64,000 nt of DNA from NCBI RefSeq assembly GCF_018398395.1, contig NZ_JAHCBF010000001.1:248001-312000 (forward strand), given 5' to 3'. Of the stretch, positions 18,023-25,484 are shown one piece after another. A model generated the notes under the pieces. It was not told where the DNA came from and searched no databases. It saw only the letters and a program-made list of their open reading frames with translations. A program made the translations under genes and the position numbers. This DNA comes from Croceicoccus gelatinilyticus. Its GTDB lineage: Bacteria > Pseudomonadota > Alphaproteobacteria > Sphingomonadales > Sphingomonadaceae. Position 1 is the first letter of the stretch. The number at the start of each line of letters is the position of its first letter.

Positions 18023-18460
18023 TCAGGCGGCGTCCTTGATCTCTGCCAGTGTCAGGTCGAACGTCAGGTCCTGACCCGCGAGCGGGTGGTTGCCATCGGC
18101 AGTCACGCTTTCGGGGCCGACCTGCGTAATCACGAGATTAACGGTCTGTCCGTCCTGCTGCTGCGCGGCGAGCGACATGCCCGGCTGCGGCTCGGGTTCT
18201 GCCGGCAGGTTCGCGCGCGGGATTTCGACGACCATTTCCTCGCGGTGCGGGCCGAAAGCGTTCTCGGCATCGATCTTGACCGAAGTTTCTCCGCCAACTT
18301 CCATGCCGGTCAGCGCAGCTTCGATCTGCGGGAAGATCTGGTCAGCCCCGATCTTCAGCGTCTGGGGACCTTCGGCCTCGGTGCTGCCCACGACGTTCCC
18401 GTCATTGGTGCGCACGGTATAGGTGATGAGCACGGTGTCACCGCTCTTTGCAGTCGTCAT
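18023..18460 (-). CDS. FKBP-type peptidyl-prolyl cis-trans isomerase (SlyD-like)
   Basis: A 145-residue SlyD-type prolyl isomerase/chaperone: FKBP halves around an insert-in-flap domain. Seen: GDTVLITYTVRTNDG at the start, a flap containing ENAFGPHREEMV, and the closing VTADGNHPLAGQDLTFDL motif. Family members usually carry a His-rich metal-binding tail; this one ends AEIKDAA without it, so nickel handling is unlikely. The ATG at 18460 has AAGGAA 5 bp upstream. It is convergent with the RhlE-like gene and follows uvrD on the same strand by 163 bp (18461-18623). Confidence 0.92.
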   Translation of the reverse strand: MTTAKSGDTVLITYTVRTNDGNVVGSTEAEGPQTLKIGADQIFPQIEAALTGMEVGGETSVKIDAENAFGPHREEMVVEIPRANLPAEPEPQPGMSLAAQQQDGQTVNLVITQVGPESVTADGNHPLAGQDLTFDLTLAEIKDAA

Positions 18461-18623
18461 GGTATTTCCTTGAATTGGATGGTTCGGCGCACGACGCGCC
18501 GTCTGGTCCGGCACCCGTAGTGGCGCCGCATTTGCCCTTAGAGTCGCAAGCGTAGGCCGCGATGTCAAACGCAGCGCGGGCTGCAAGTGCCCGCGTCCAC
18601 AGCAGTTAGATGAGGCAGCTTGA

Positions 18624-20942
18624 TCAGGCCGGGCGAACGAAACTGTCGATCACGCGCTTGGTCGACCCGCTTTCGAAGTCGATCTCCAGCTTGTTGCCTT
18701 CCTGTCCCTTGACCTCGCCATAGCCGAACTTGTCGTGGAACACGCGGTCGCCGATCGCGATGTCGGTGCGGGCCTTGGCGGCGAAACTGGCCGCGCTGCG
18801 CCGCGCTTCGGGGATGCGCTTGGGCGTGGCGTCGTATTCGGACTTTGCCGCGCGCTGCCAGCCGGGGCCGCGGGTCATCGTGCGGGCGGGTTGGGCCTTG
18901 GCGACATGGGCGAAGGGATCGGAGCGTTCGGACCATTGCGCGCGCCACATCGATGCACCGCCGGTCATGGTCGATTCGGTCTCGATCATGTTGTCGGGCA
19001 GTTCCTCGACAAAGCGCGAGGGGATCGCGCTCGACCACTGGCCGTAGATCCGCCGGTTCGCGGCGTGGAGGATCGTGCATTCGCGGCGCGCACGCGTGAT
19101 TGCGACATAGGCGAGGCGGCGCTCTTCCTCGAGACTGCGCAGGCCGCCTTCGTCGATCGCGCGTTGTGACGGGAACACACCTTCCTCCCAGCCGGGCAGG
19201 AAGACGTGGTCGAACTCCAGCCCCTTTGCCGCGTGCATCGTCATGATCGTGATCGTCGCCTCGGCATCTGCGGCATCGTTGTCCATGACGAGGCTGACGT
19301 GTTCGAGAAATGCGCCAAGCGTTTCGTAGTCTTCCATCGCGCGGGCGAGTTCGGACAGGTTCTCCAGCCGGCCCGCTGCCTCGGCGCTCTTTTCGGCCTG
19401 GAGCATCGCGGTATAGCCGCTTTCGTCCAGCACCATGCGGGCCAGTTCCGCCGGGCTAAGCGTTTGCGCCTCTTCGCGCCAGCGCTTGAAGTCCTTCATC
19501 AGCGACAGCAGCGTGTTGCGCGCGCGGGCAGGAAGCTCGTCGGTATCGCAGATATCGATCGCGGCAGCGGCCAGCGGAATGTTCTGTGACCGAGCGTGAA
19601 CGTGCAGCTTTTCCAGCGCCTTCTGGCCAAGCCCGCGCTTCGGCGTGTTGTAGATCCGCTCGAATGCAAGGTCGTCGGCAGGCTGCGCGATCACGCGCAA
19701 GTAGGCCATCGCATCGCGGATTTCGGCGCGTTCGTAGAAGCGGAATCCGCCGATGATCTTGTAGGGCAGGCCGATCTGGATGAACCGGTCCTCGAACTCG
19801 CGCGTCTGGAATTGCGCGCGGACTAGGATTGCCGCCTTGCTGAGCGGGATGCCGCGGCGTGACAGGTTTTCCGCCTCGTCGCCGACGCGGCGCGCTTCTT
19901 CGGGGCCGTCCCAGACGCCGATGATGCGGACTTTTTCGCCCGGCTCGATCTCGGTCCACAATGTCTTGCCGAGCCGTTCACTGTTGGCATCGATCAGGCC
20001 AGATGCAGCCGCAAGGATTTCGGGCGTTGAGCGGTAGTTCTGTTCCAGCCGGATGACTTTCGCGCCGGGAAAATCCTTTTCAAACCGCAGGATATTGGCG
20101 ACTTCCGCACCGCGCCACGAATAGATTGACTGGTCGTCGTCGCCCACCACGCAGATGTTGTGGCGCGGCTGAGCCAGCAGGCGCAGCCAAAGGTACTGAA
20201 CCGAGTTCGTGTCCTGATACTCGTCCACCATGATGTACTTGAACCGCTGGCGATAGCTTTCCAGCACGTCCTTCTCACGCCGGAAGATGTTCAGCATGTG
20301 CAGCAGCAGGTCGCCGAAGTCGCAGGCGTTCAGCGCCTTCAACCGGTCCTGATAGAGCCGGTAGAACTGCGCGCCCTTGCCGTTTGCATAGGCCTCGTTC
20401 TCTGCCGCATCGAGATCGGCGGGATTGAGCCCACGGTTCTTCCAGCGGTCGATCAGCCCTGCAAGCTGCCGCGCGGGCCAGCGTTTCTCGTCCAGATTTT
20501 CCGCCTGGATGAGTTGCTTGAGAAGGCGCAGCTGATCGTCGGTATCGATAATCGTATAGTTCGACTGGAGCCCGACCAGTTCCGCATGGCGGCGCAGCAT
20601 CTTGGCCGCGACTGCGTGGAACGTGCCGAGCCACGGCATACCCTCAACCGCAGGGCCGACCATGCGGCCAACGCGCTCGCGCATTTCGCGGGCTGCCTTG
20701 TTGGTGAAAGTGACGCACAGGATTTCACTTGGCCACGCCCTGCGCGTTGCGACGAGGTGTGCGAGCCTTGCGGTAAGCGCCGCTGTCTTGCCAGTACCCG
20801 CTCCGGCCAGCATCAGAACCGGCCCTTCAGTCGTCAAAACAGCTTCCCGCTGCGGCGGATTTAGCCCGGAAAGCCAAGGTTCCTGCGGGTTAGCGGCGCT
20901 TTCGGCCAGTTCTGCGGAGAGGGGGGATTCGTTGTCGCTCAC
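18624..20942 (-). CDS. uvrD: ATP-dependent DNA helicase UvrD/PcrA
   Basis: A 772-residue superfamily 1A helicase used in nucleotide excision and mismatch repair. Motif I is AGAGTGKTAAL; others seen are VTFTNKAAREM (Ia), VDEYQDTN (II), GDDDQSIYSWRGA (III), LEQNYRS (IV), TMHAAKGLEFD (V) and VAITRARRE (VI). The C-terminal ~45 residues (IGDRVFHDKFGYGEV) match the UvrD/PcrA Tudor-like tail that binds RNA polymerase or UvrB. The start codon is GTG at 20942. A LexA box lies only 5 bp upstream and overlaps the best -10, so the gene looks SOS-induced and its mRNA may be nearly leaderless. Confidence 0.95.
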   Translation of the reverse strand: MSDNESPLSAELAESAANPQEPWLSGLNPPQREAVLTTEGPVLMLAGAGTGKTAALTARLAHLVATRRAWPSEILCVTFTNKAAREMRERVGRMVGPAVEGMPWLGTFHAVAAKMLRRHAELVGLQSNYTIIDTDDQLRLLKQLIQAENLDEKRWPARQLAGLIDRWKNRGLNPADLDAAENEAYANGKGAQFYRLYQDRLKALNACDFGDLLLHMLNIFRREKDVLESYRQRFKYIMVDEYQDTNSVQYLWLRLLAQPRHNICVVGDDDQSIYSWRGAEVANILRFEKDFPGAKVIRLEQNYRSTPEILAAASGLIDANSERLGKTLWTEIEPGEKVRIIGVWDGPEEARRVGDEAENLSRRGIPLSKAAILVRAQFQTREFEDRFIQIGLPYKIIGGFRFYERAEIRDAMAYLRVIAQPADDLAFERIYNTPKRGLGQKALEKLHVHARSQNIPLAAAAIDICDTDELPARARNTLLSLMKDFKRWREEAQTLSPAELARMVLDESGYTAMLQAEKSAEAAGRLENLSELARAMEDYETLGAFLEHVSLVMDNDAADAEATITIMTMHAAKGLEFDHVFLPGWEEGVFPSQRAIDEGGLRSLEEERRLAYVAITRARRECTILHAANRRIYGQWSSAIPSRFVEELPDNMIETESTMTGGASMWRAQWSERSDPFAHVAKAQPARTMTRGPGWQRAAKSEYDATPKRIPEARRSAASFAAKARTDIAIGDRVFHDKFGYGEVKGQEGNKLEIDFESGSTKRVIDSFVRPA

Positions 20943-20946
20943 GGGT

Positions 20947-20961
20947 GAACATCTAGGGAAC
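20947..20961 (-). promoter_or_regulatory. LexA (SOS) box of uvrD
   Basis: Minus strand GTTCCCTAGATGTTC, an exact GTTC-N7-GTTC, ending 5 bp before the uvrD GTG and covering the putative -10. The same motif type occurs twice upstream of recA in this window, which strengthens the call. Confidence 0.7.
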
Positions 20962-20978
20962 GAGCCTTAAGCGCGCAA
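20950..20978 (-). promoter_or_regulatory. Putative uvrD promoter
   Basis: Minus strand: TTGCGC (20973-20978), 17 bp, TAGATG (20950-20955). Transcription would begin within a few bases of the GTG start codon, implying a leaderless or nearly leaderless mRNA. Confidence 0.45.
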
Positions 20979-20990
20979 GGCCGTCGGTTC

Positions 20991-21016
20991 GGAACCGGAG
21001 CGCGGTTTCCTGCGTA
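20991..21016 (+). promoter_or_regulatory. Sigma-EcfG-like promoter of the repeat protein gene
   Basis: GGAAC (20991-20995), 17 bp, CGTA (21013-21016): one mismatch to the general-stress consensus GGAAC-N16/17-CGTT. The start codon is about 39 bp after the -10, with AGGAG just upstream of it. Confidence 0.45.
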
Positions 21017-21054
21017 GAATTGGGCAAAAGCAATCGAATTACAGGAGTTTTTCC

Positions 21055-21663
21055 ATGAAGACCTTTCTGAAGGCCAGCGCTGCCCTGATGCTTGGCGCAG
21101 CCACCGTCGCCGCCCCGACCATTGCGACCGCCCAGGACGTGATCGGCGGCACGAATTCCGTTCAGGACAAGCGCGGCTATGACGCGCTGGATGAAGCGCA
21201 GAAGGCCGAATATGACGCATGGCCCGCAGAATACCAGACGGCCTATCTTGGCTGGCCGATGGATTACCAGACCAGCTATTGGGGCTGGCCGGCAGATTAT
21301 CGCACCGCCTATTGGGCATGGCCGAACGACTACCAGACCTACTACTGGGATCTCGAGCCCAGCCAGCAGGAAGCCTGGTGGGCCCTGACCCCGGAACAGC
21401 GCGGTCAGATCCTGGCCATGACGCCGGAACAGCAGCTGGCGGCATGGGAATCGATCAATGCCCAGATCGCCGCTTCGGAAGAACCGGAAACGGTGATGGC
21501 ATCGGACACGACCGTGATGGACGCCCCAGCACCGCGTACGGGTGAATATCCGATCTGTGGTGGCGACGTTCAGGATAGCTGCATCCAGCCGCGCGCTGCC
21601 GGTCTCAACCGCGGTAACGTCCCGCTCGACTACTGGCCGGGTCAGCCCGCCAGCTCGATGTAA
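21055..21663 (+). CDS. Secreted Trp/Tyr-rich tandem-repeat protein of unknown function
   Basis: 202 residues, no family recognised. A clean Sec signal peptide (MKTFLKASAALMLGAATVAA, cleavage near TAQ27) is followed by eight consecutive 11-residue units (residues 42-129) of the form Y-x-x-W-P-x-D-Y-Q-T-x. The central four are nearly perfect (for example YLGWPMDYQTS) and the outer ones drift to LTPEQ/MTPEQ forms. After an acidic linker comes a C-terminal signature with two Cys eight positions apart (C168, C176) and CIQPRAAGLN...GNVPLDYWPG. The neighbouring gene encodes the same signature. AGGAG is 7 bp before the ATG. A stress-type promoter is upstream; a terminator follows. Periplasmic or envelope location is inferred. 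Confidence 0.85.
   Translation: MKTFLKASAALMLGAATVAAPTIATAQDVIGGTNSVQDKRGYDALDEAQKAEYDAWPAEYQTAYLGWPMDYQTSYWGWPADYRTAYWAWPNDYQTYYWDLEPSQQEAWWALTPEQRGQILAMTPEQQLAAWESINAQIAASEEPETVMASDTTVMDAPAPRTGEYPICGGDVQDSCIQPRAAGLNRGNVPLDYWPGQPASSM
21178..21441 (+). repeat. 33-bp coding tandem repeat (8 units)
   Basis: Codons 42-129 of the secreted repeat protein form eight 11-codon units. Units 2-5 share Y-x-x-W-P-x-(D/E)-Y-(Q/R)-T; units 1 and 6-8 keep the 11-residue spacing but replace WPxDYQT with LDEAQK- or TPEQ-type sequence, as if an ancient repeat had diverged at both ends. Confidence 0.8.
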
Positions 21664-21713
21664 GCTGACGCAATAAGACTACGCCGCAGTTCGCGATCAT
21701 TGCGGCGGGGATG

Positions 21714-21748
21714 GGGCGGTGCGTGCCTAGGCGCCACCGCCCTATTTG
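21714..21748 (+). terminator. Terminator of the repeat protein gene
   Basis: 8-bp arms GGGCGGTG (21714-21721) and CACCGCCC (21735-21742) followed by TATTTG; about 50 bp past the stop. Confidence 0.6.
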
Positions 21749-21780
21749 CGTGTCCAGCGCGCGCCACAACCCCTTGGTGG

Positions 21781-21809
21781 TTGCATGTTCGTAACGATTG
21801 GGGCCTAAT
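21781..21809 (+). promoter_or_regulatory. Putative promoter of the small secreted protein gene
   Basis: TTGCAT, 17 bp, CCTAAT, 36 bp upstream of the ATG at 21846. It differs in type from the EcfG-like promoter of the neighbouring gene. Confidence 0.4.
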
Positions 21810-21845
21810 CCGATGTGCTCTTTGGGAAAAAGGGGAGCCCGATAC

Positions 21846-22157
21846 ATGAAGAAGATCATCGTACCCGCCCTGGCCGCTGGCCTTTCGCTGGCCGTCGCCG
21901 CACCCGCACTTGCCGAACATCACGAAGAGATGAAGGCCGAAGTCGTCGAGCGCGACGCCAAGGGCAAGGCCACCAAAGTCAAGGTTGGCGAGACCGTCTA
22001 TGCGGTTTGCACGCCCGAAATGTCCGACGGCTGCATCAATCCGCGCGCCGCTGGCCTCAACTTCGGCAACGTGCCGCTGGACCACTGGCCGGGCGCACCT
22101 GCCAGCGGCCTGACGGCTGCCGAGAAGATGAAGAAGCCCGAATCCGCGGCTGAATGA
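21846..22157 (+). CDS. Small secreted protein sharing a C-terminal signature with its neighbour
   Basis: 103 residues, function unknown. A signal peptide (MKKIIVPALAAGLSLAVAAP, cleavage after ALA23) is followed by a charged His/Glu/Lys region and then the same signature as the preceding gene: two Cys eight positions apart (C55, C63), CINPRAAGLN, then GNVPLDHWPG and PAS. It lacks the aromatic repeats. The ATG at 21846 is chosen because GGGGAG lies 8-9 bp upstream and it places the signal peptide at the N-terminus. A separate promoter and terminator arrangement suggests it is expressed independently of its larger neighbour. It is convergent with rsmD, 5 bp apart. Confidence 0.8.
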   Translation: MKKIIVPALAAGLSLAVAAPALAEHHEEMKAEVVERDAKGKATKVKVGETVYAVCTPEMSDGCINPRAAGLNFGNVPLDHWPGAPASGLTAAEKMKKPESAAE

Positions 22158-22162
22158 TTTTG

Positions 22163-22708
22163 CTATCCGGCAGGGCGCAGCAGGTGAAGCCGCGCCTTGC
22201 CGGAATCGCGCACGGCATCGACTTCGAAGCCCTTGACCTCGATGGTTTCGGCTCGCGATGTCTCGATGCTGATCCACGCTGACGGCGCAATCCAACCCAG
22301 CCGGTTCAGCTTGTCCAGCGCGACCGATCCCGCCCCGGTGTCATAGGGCGGGTCCATAAAAATCAGATCCGGCTGGTCCTTTGCAGGGCCCAGTCCCATG
22401 ACCGACGATGCACGCACGTCGCTGCGATCCTTGGCATCGAAGGTCGCAATATTGGTGCGCAGCGCCTTTACCGCGGTCGCATCCTGCTCGACGAACATTG
22501 CCCGCGCCGCGCCGCGCGACAGGGCTTCGAGCCCGAGCGCGCCGGAACCGGCAAACAGGTCGGCGACATAGAGCCCCTCGAACGAACCGAGCCTGCTGAC
22601 CAGCATCGAGAACAGCGTTTCGCGGGTGCGGTCCGCCGTCGGCCGCGTCGTGTCGCCTTGCGGGGCAACCAGCTTCCGCCCGCGCCAATCACCGGCAATG
22701 ATCCTCAC
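22163..22708 (-). CDS. rsmD: 16S rRNA (guanine(966)-N2)-methyltransferase RsmD
   Basis: A 181-residue SAM-dependent methyltransferase modifying G966 of 16S rRNA. N-terminal MRIIAGDWRGRKL is typical; the SAM motif is VADLFAGSGALGLEALSRGA and the catalytic motif is DLIFMDPPYD. Length matches the family. Its ATG overlaps the stop of the upstream pseudouridine synthase gene by four bases, so the two rRNA-modification enzymes are translationally coupled. Confidence 0.95.
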   Translation of the reverse strand: MRIIAGDWRGRKLVAPQGDTTRPTADRTRETLFSMLVSRLGSFEGLYVADLFAGSGALGLEALSRGAARAMFVEQDATAVKALRTNIATFDAKDRSDVRASSVMGLGPAKDQPDLIFMDPPYDTGAGSVALDKLNRLGWIAPSAWISIETSRAETIEVKGFEVDAVRDSGKARLHLLRPAG

Positions 22709-23649
22709 TTCGCGCGTTCCCGGGCCAGAGCCTTGCGGAAGCGTTCGACATCGCCTTGCTTGACCTCGAATGCAGCCCCGCGGCCAAGATCGCCCAATTC
22801 GAACGGGCCGTAAGCGACGCGAAGCAGGCGCGAGACCTGCAGGCCGAGGTGTTCGAGAACGTTGCGGACTTCGCGGTTCTTGCCTTCGGTCAGCGTCAGC
22901 TCGATCCAGTTCTGCAGGCCGTTGCGGCGTTCGAGGTTCGCCTCAATCTGGCCGTAGTGCACGCCGTCGACGGTGACGCCTTCGAACAGGGCTTCCAGAT
23001 CGTTCTGCCCGACCTTGCCCATGGCCTTGGCGCGGTAGGTGCGCGGAATGCCGGACGAGGGCAGTTCCAGCGCACGCTTGAACTCGCCATCGTTGGTCAG
23101 CAGCAGCAGCCCCTCGGTGTTGTAGTCGAGGCGGCCCACCGGCATCAGGCGCGGCGTATCTGCGGGAAGCGCGTTGCGCAGCGCGGTGTAGATCGTCGGG
23201 CGACCCTTGGGATCGCGCTCCGCCGTCAAAAGGCCCGCCGGCTTGTTGAAGAGGAACAGGCGTGTTCGTTCGGGTGCGGCGACGGGATTGCCGTCGACGG
23301 TCACGCCTTTCAGCGAAGTCAGCACGGTCGCGGGCGTTTCGACGACTTCGCCGTTAATCGCGACGCGGCCGTCCTCGATCATGCGCTCTACCTCGCGGCG
23401 GCTGGCGATGCCGGCGCGGGCCAGCAGCTTGGCGATCCGGTCGCCGTCGCGCTTGGGCAGGTTGGGGTCGGGCGCCTGCGTATCGCGCCCTTGCGGTTTG
23501 CGTGGTCCGCGCCTGCCGCCAGCGTTCTTGAAGCCGCCCTTTGCGGGCGCACTTTTGGTTCCGCCGGTCTTGCGCGGCGGACCACTTCGCGCCCCGGGGC
23601 GCCTGTCGTTCGGATTCTTCGGCCTGTTCACGCGAGCGCCATGCGCCAT
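22705..23649 (-). CDS. RsuA/RluB-family rRNA pseudouridine synthase
   Basis: 314 residues. A long basic N-terminal extension (to ~residue 68, rich in Arg, Lys, Gly, Pro) precedes an S4 RNA-binding domain (DRIAKLLARAGIASRREVERMI) and the catalytic domain with the active-site Asp in PVGRLDYNTEGLLLLTNDG. The family isomerises a uridine in 23S (RluB) or 16S (RsuA) rRNA; RluB is the more likely homolog from the sequence style. Overlaps rsmD by 4 bp (ATGA). Divergent from the AmpG-like gene. Confidence 0.9.
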   Translation of the reverse strand: MAHGARVNRPKNPNDRRPGARSGPPRKTGGTKSAPAKGGFKNAGGRRGPRKPQGRDTQAPDPNLPKRDGDRIAKLLARAGIASRREVERMIEDGRVAINGEVVETPATVLTSLKGVTVDGNPVAAPERTRLFLFNKPAGLLTAERDPKGRPTIYTALRNALPADTPRLMPVGRLDYNTEGLLLLTNDGEFKRALELPSSGIPRTYRAKAMGKVGQNDLEALFEGVTVDGVHYGQIEANLERRNGLQNWIELTLTEGKNREVRNVLEHLGLQVSRLLRVAYGPFELGDLGRGAAFEVKQGDVERFRKALARERAK

Positions 23650-23744
23650 CAGGTGAAATCATACAAGTCGGGGATAGGGGCAAGGTGCGATTGCATGTGC
23701 CTCGCAAGCGCCTAGTCTCCGCCCCAACGCATTCTGGAGCACGC

Positions 23745-25484
23745 ATGACGAGCACGATAAACGAAACTGCCAGCAACCCGGACGAAGCCTCGCCCGGACC
23801 GCACGAGAAAGTGCCGGGCTGGCGTAAGCTCCTGTCTGCGTTGGGCAATCGCAAGACTGCCTACATGCTGCTGTTCGGGTTTGCCTCGGGGCTTCCCTAT
23901 ACGCTGCTGCTCTCGACGCTTTACGCGTGGATGAGCGATGCGAAGGTCGATCTCGAAACGATGGGCGTGTTCTCGCTGATCGGTCTGGCGTTCGCGTTCA
24001 AGTTCCTGTGGTCACCGCTGCTCGACCGGATCGACCTGCCGGTGATCAAGAAGCTGGGGCACCGCAAACAATGGATCGTGACCGCGCAGTTCGCGCTGGC
24101 GGTGATCCTGATGATCGTCTCGCGGCTAGATCCGGGCGGTGCGATCGGGCTGCTTTCGCTGCTTGCCGGCATTGGCGCTTTTGCCAGCGCGACGCAGGAC
24201 GTGGTGATGGACGCATGGCGTGTCGACGTTGCCGATGAGGTGGCGACTATCGACATGCTTTCGACCGTGTACCAGCTCGGCTGGCGCACTGCGGTGCTGG
24301 TCGGCGGCGCACTGGCGCTATTTTTGGCGGAGCGGACGAGCTGGCCGACCGTCTATGCGCTTCTGGGCGTACTGATGGGTGTGATCGCGTTTGCCGCGAT
24401 CTTCGCGCCGGAGCCTGAGCGTACCAGCGCCTCGCTCACCGCGGATGACGACGCGCTGCGCGAGCTGCGCCATCCGGGACAGCTCAGCCCCAAGGTGCGC
24501 GGCATCGCGCTCGCCATCGTCGGTGTGCTCTGGGCATGGGCGCTCGTCACGGTCGGCGTCTTCATGGTGCAATCGCTGTCGAGCGATCCCGAAGCGCGGC
24601 CCGATTCGGTGAAGTTCATCCAGAACATGGGGCCGATCATCGTCATCGCGACTGTCGTCGTGCCGGTGATCATCGCGGCGGTGCTCGAAAACTGGCGGCG
24701 CAAGGGCAAGCATGTCCTGACGGTCGCGGCGGAAAAGAAGGATGCGCTCGACGGGTTTGTCGACCAGGGTTACCGCGCGCTGATCCTGCCGCTGGCGGAA
24801 TTCGTCGGGCGGCTGGGCTGGGCGGTCATCATTGTGCTTACGCTGGTGCTGTCCTACCGCTTCACCGACACGGTCTGGGGCAGCTTTGCCTATCCGTTCT
24901 ACCTCGGCGAATTGCAGTACACCAAGGACGAGGTCGCGATTGCCTCGAAGTTCTTCGGCGTCGGCGCGCTGATGGCGGGGATTGCGCTGGGCGGCGCCTT
25001 GTTCAGCTTCATCGGGCGCATGGCGGTGCTTTTCCTCGGCGCTCTGACGGCGGCGCTGTCGAACCTGCTCTATGCCGACCTCGCGCTGGGCGGACACACG
25101 ATGGAGGTGGTGTCGAACTTCACCGGGTTCACCACGCTGGTCGAATGGATGGGCGGTGACGGAAGGCTGGCCAAGCTGATGGTCGCCATTGCGGGCGAGA
25201 ACCTTGCCGGCGGCCTCGCCGGTGCGGCGCTTGTGGCCTATCTGTCGTCGATCACGGCGAAGGGATATTCGGCGGTGCAGTATGCGCTGCTGTCCTCGCT
25301 GACGTTCCTGGTCGGCACGCTGGGGCGCGGCGCGCTGGGCCAGATGATCGACGAGCAGGGCTATTATCCGGTCTTCATCCTGACCACGCTGCTCGGCTTC
25401 ATAGCCGTCGTGGCCTGCATCATCGAATGGGTGCGCCAGTCGCGCCTTGGCGCGAAGGCGGGCGTCGTCGCGGCGGAAGCCTAG
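23745..25484 (+). CDS. AmpG-like MFS permease
   Basis: A 579-residue major facilitator protein with about 14 membrane segments. The N-terminal half has GFASGLPYTLLLSTLYAW and FKFLWSPLLDRIDLP, which are AmpG-family features; a cytoplasmic loop (~residues 225-250) and another charged loop (~325-350, DALDGFVDQGY) interrupt it. AmpG imports GlcNAc-anhydromuropeptides from peptidoglycan recycling; larger alphaproteobacterial AmpG-like proteins may carry related substrates. The ATG at 23745 has GGAG 5 bp before it. Its TAG stop lies on the palindrome CTAG shared with the stop of the converging folC. No beta-lactamase is adjacent. Confidence 0.85.
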   Translation: MTSTINETASNPDEASPGPHEKVPGWRKLLSALGNRKTAYMLLFGFASGLPYTLLLSTLYAWMSDAKVDLETMGVFSLIGLAFAFKFLWSPLLDRIDLPVIKKLGHRKQWIVTAQFALAVILMIVSRLDPGGAIGLLSLLAGIGAFASATQDVVMDAWRVDVADEVATIDMLSTVYQLGWRTAVLVGGALALFLAERTSWPTVYALLGVLMGVIAFAAIFAPEPERTSASLTADDDALRELRHPGQLSPKVRGIALAIVGVLWAWALVTVGVFMVQSLSSDPEARPDSVKFIQNMGPIIVIATVVVPVIIAAVLENWRRKGKHVLTVAAEKKDALDGFVDQGYRALILPLAEFVGRLGWAVIIVLTLVLSYRFTDTVWGSFAYPFYLGELQYTKDEVAIASKFFGVGALMAGIALGGALFSFIGRMAVLFLGALTAALSNLLYADLALGGHTMEVVSNFTGFTTLVEWMGGDGRLAKLMVAIAGENLAGGLAGAALVAYLSSITAKGYSAVQYALLSSLTFLVGTLGRGALGQMIDEQGYYPVFILTTLLGFIAVVACIIEWVRQSRLGAKAGVVAAEA

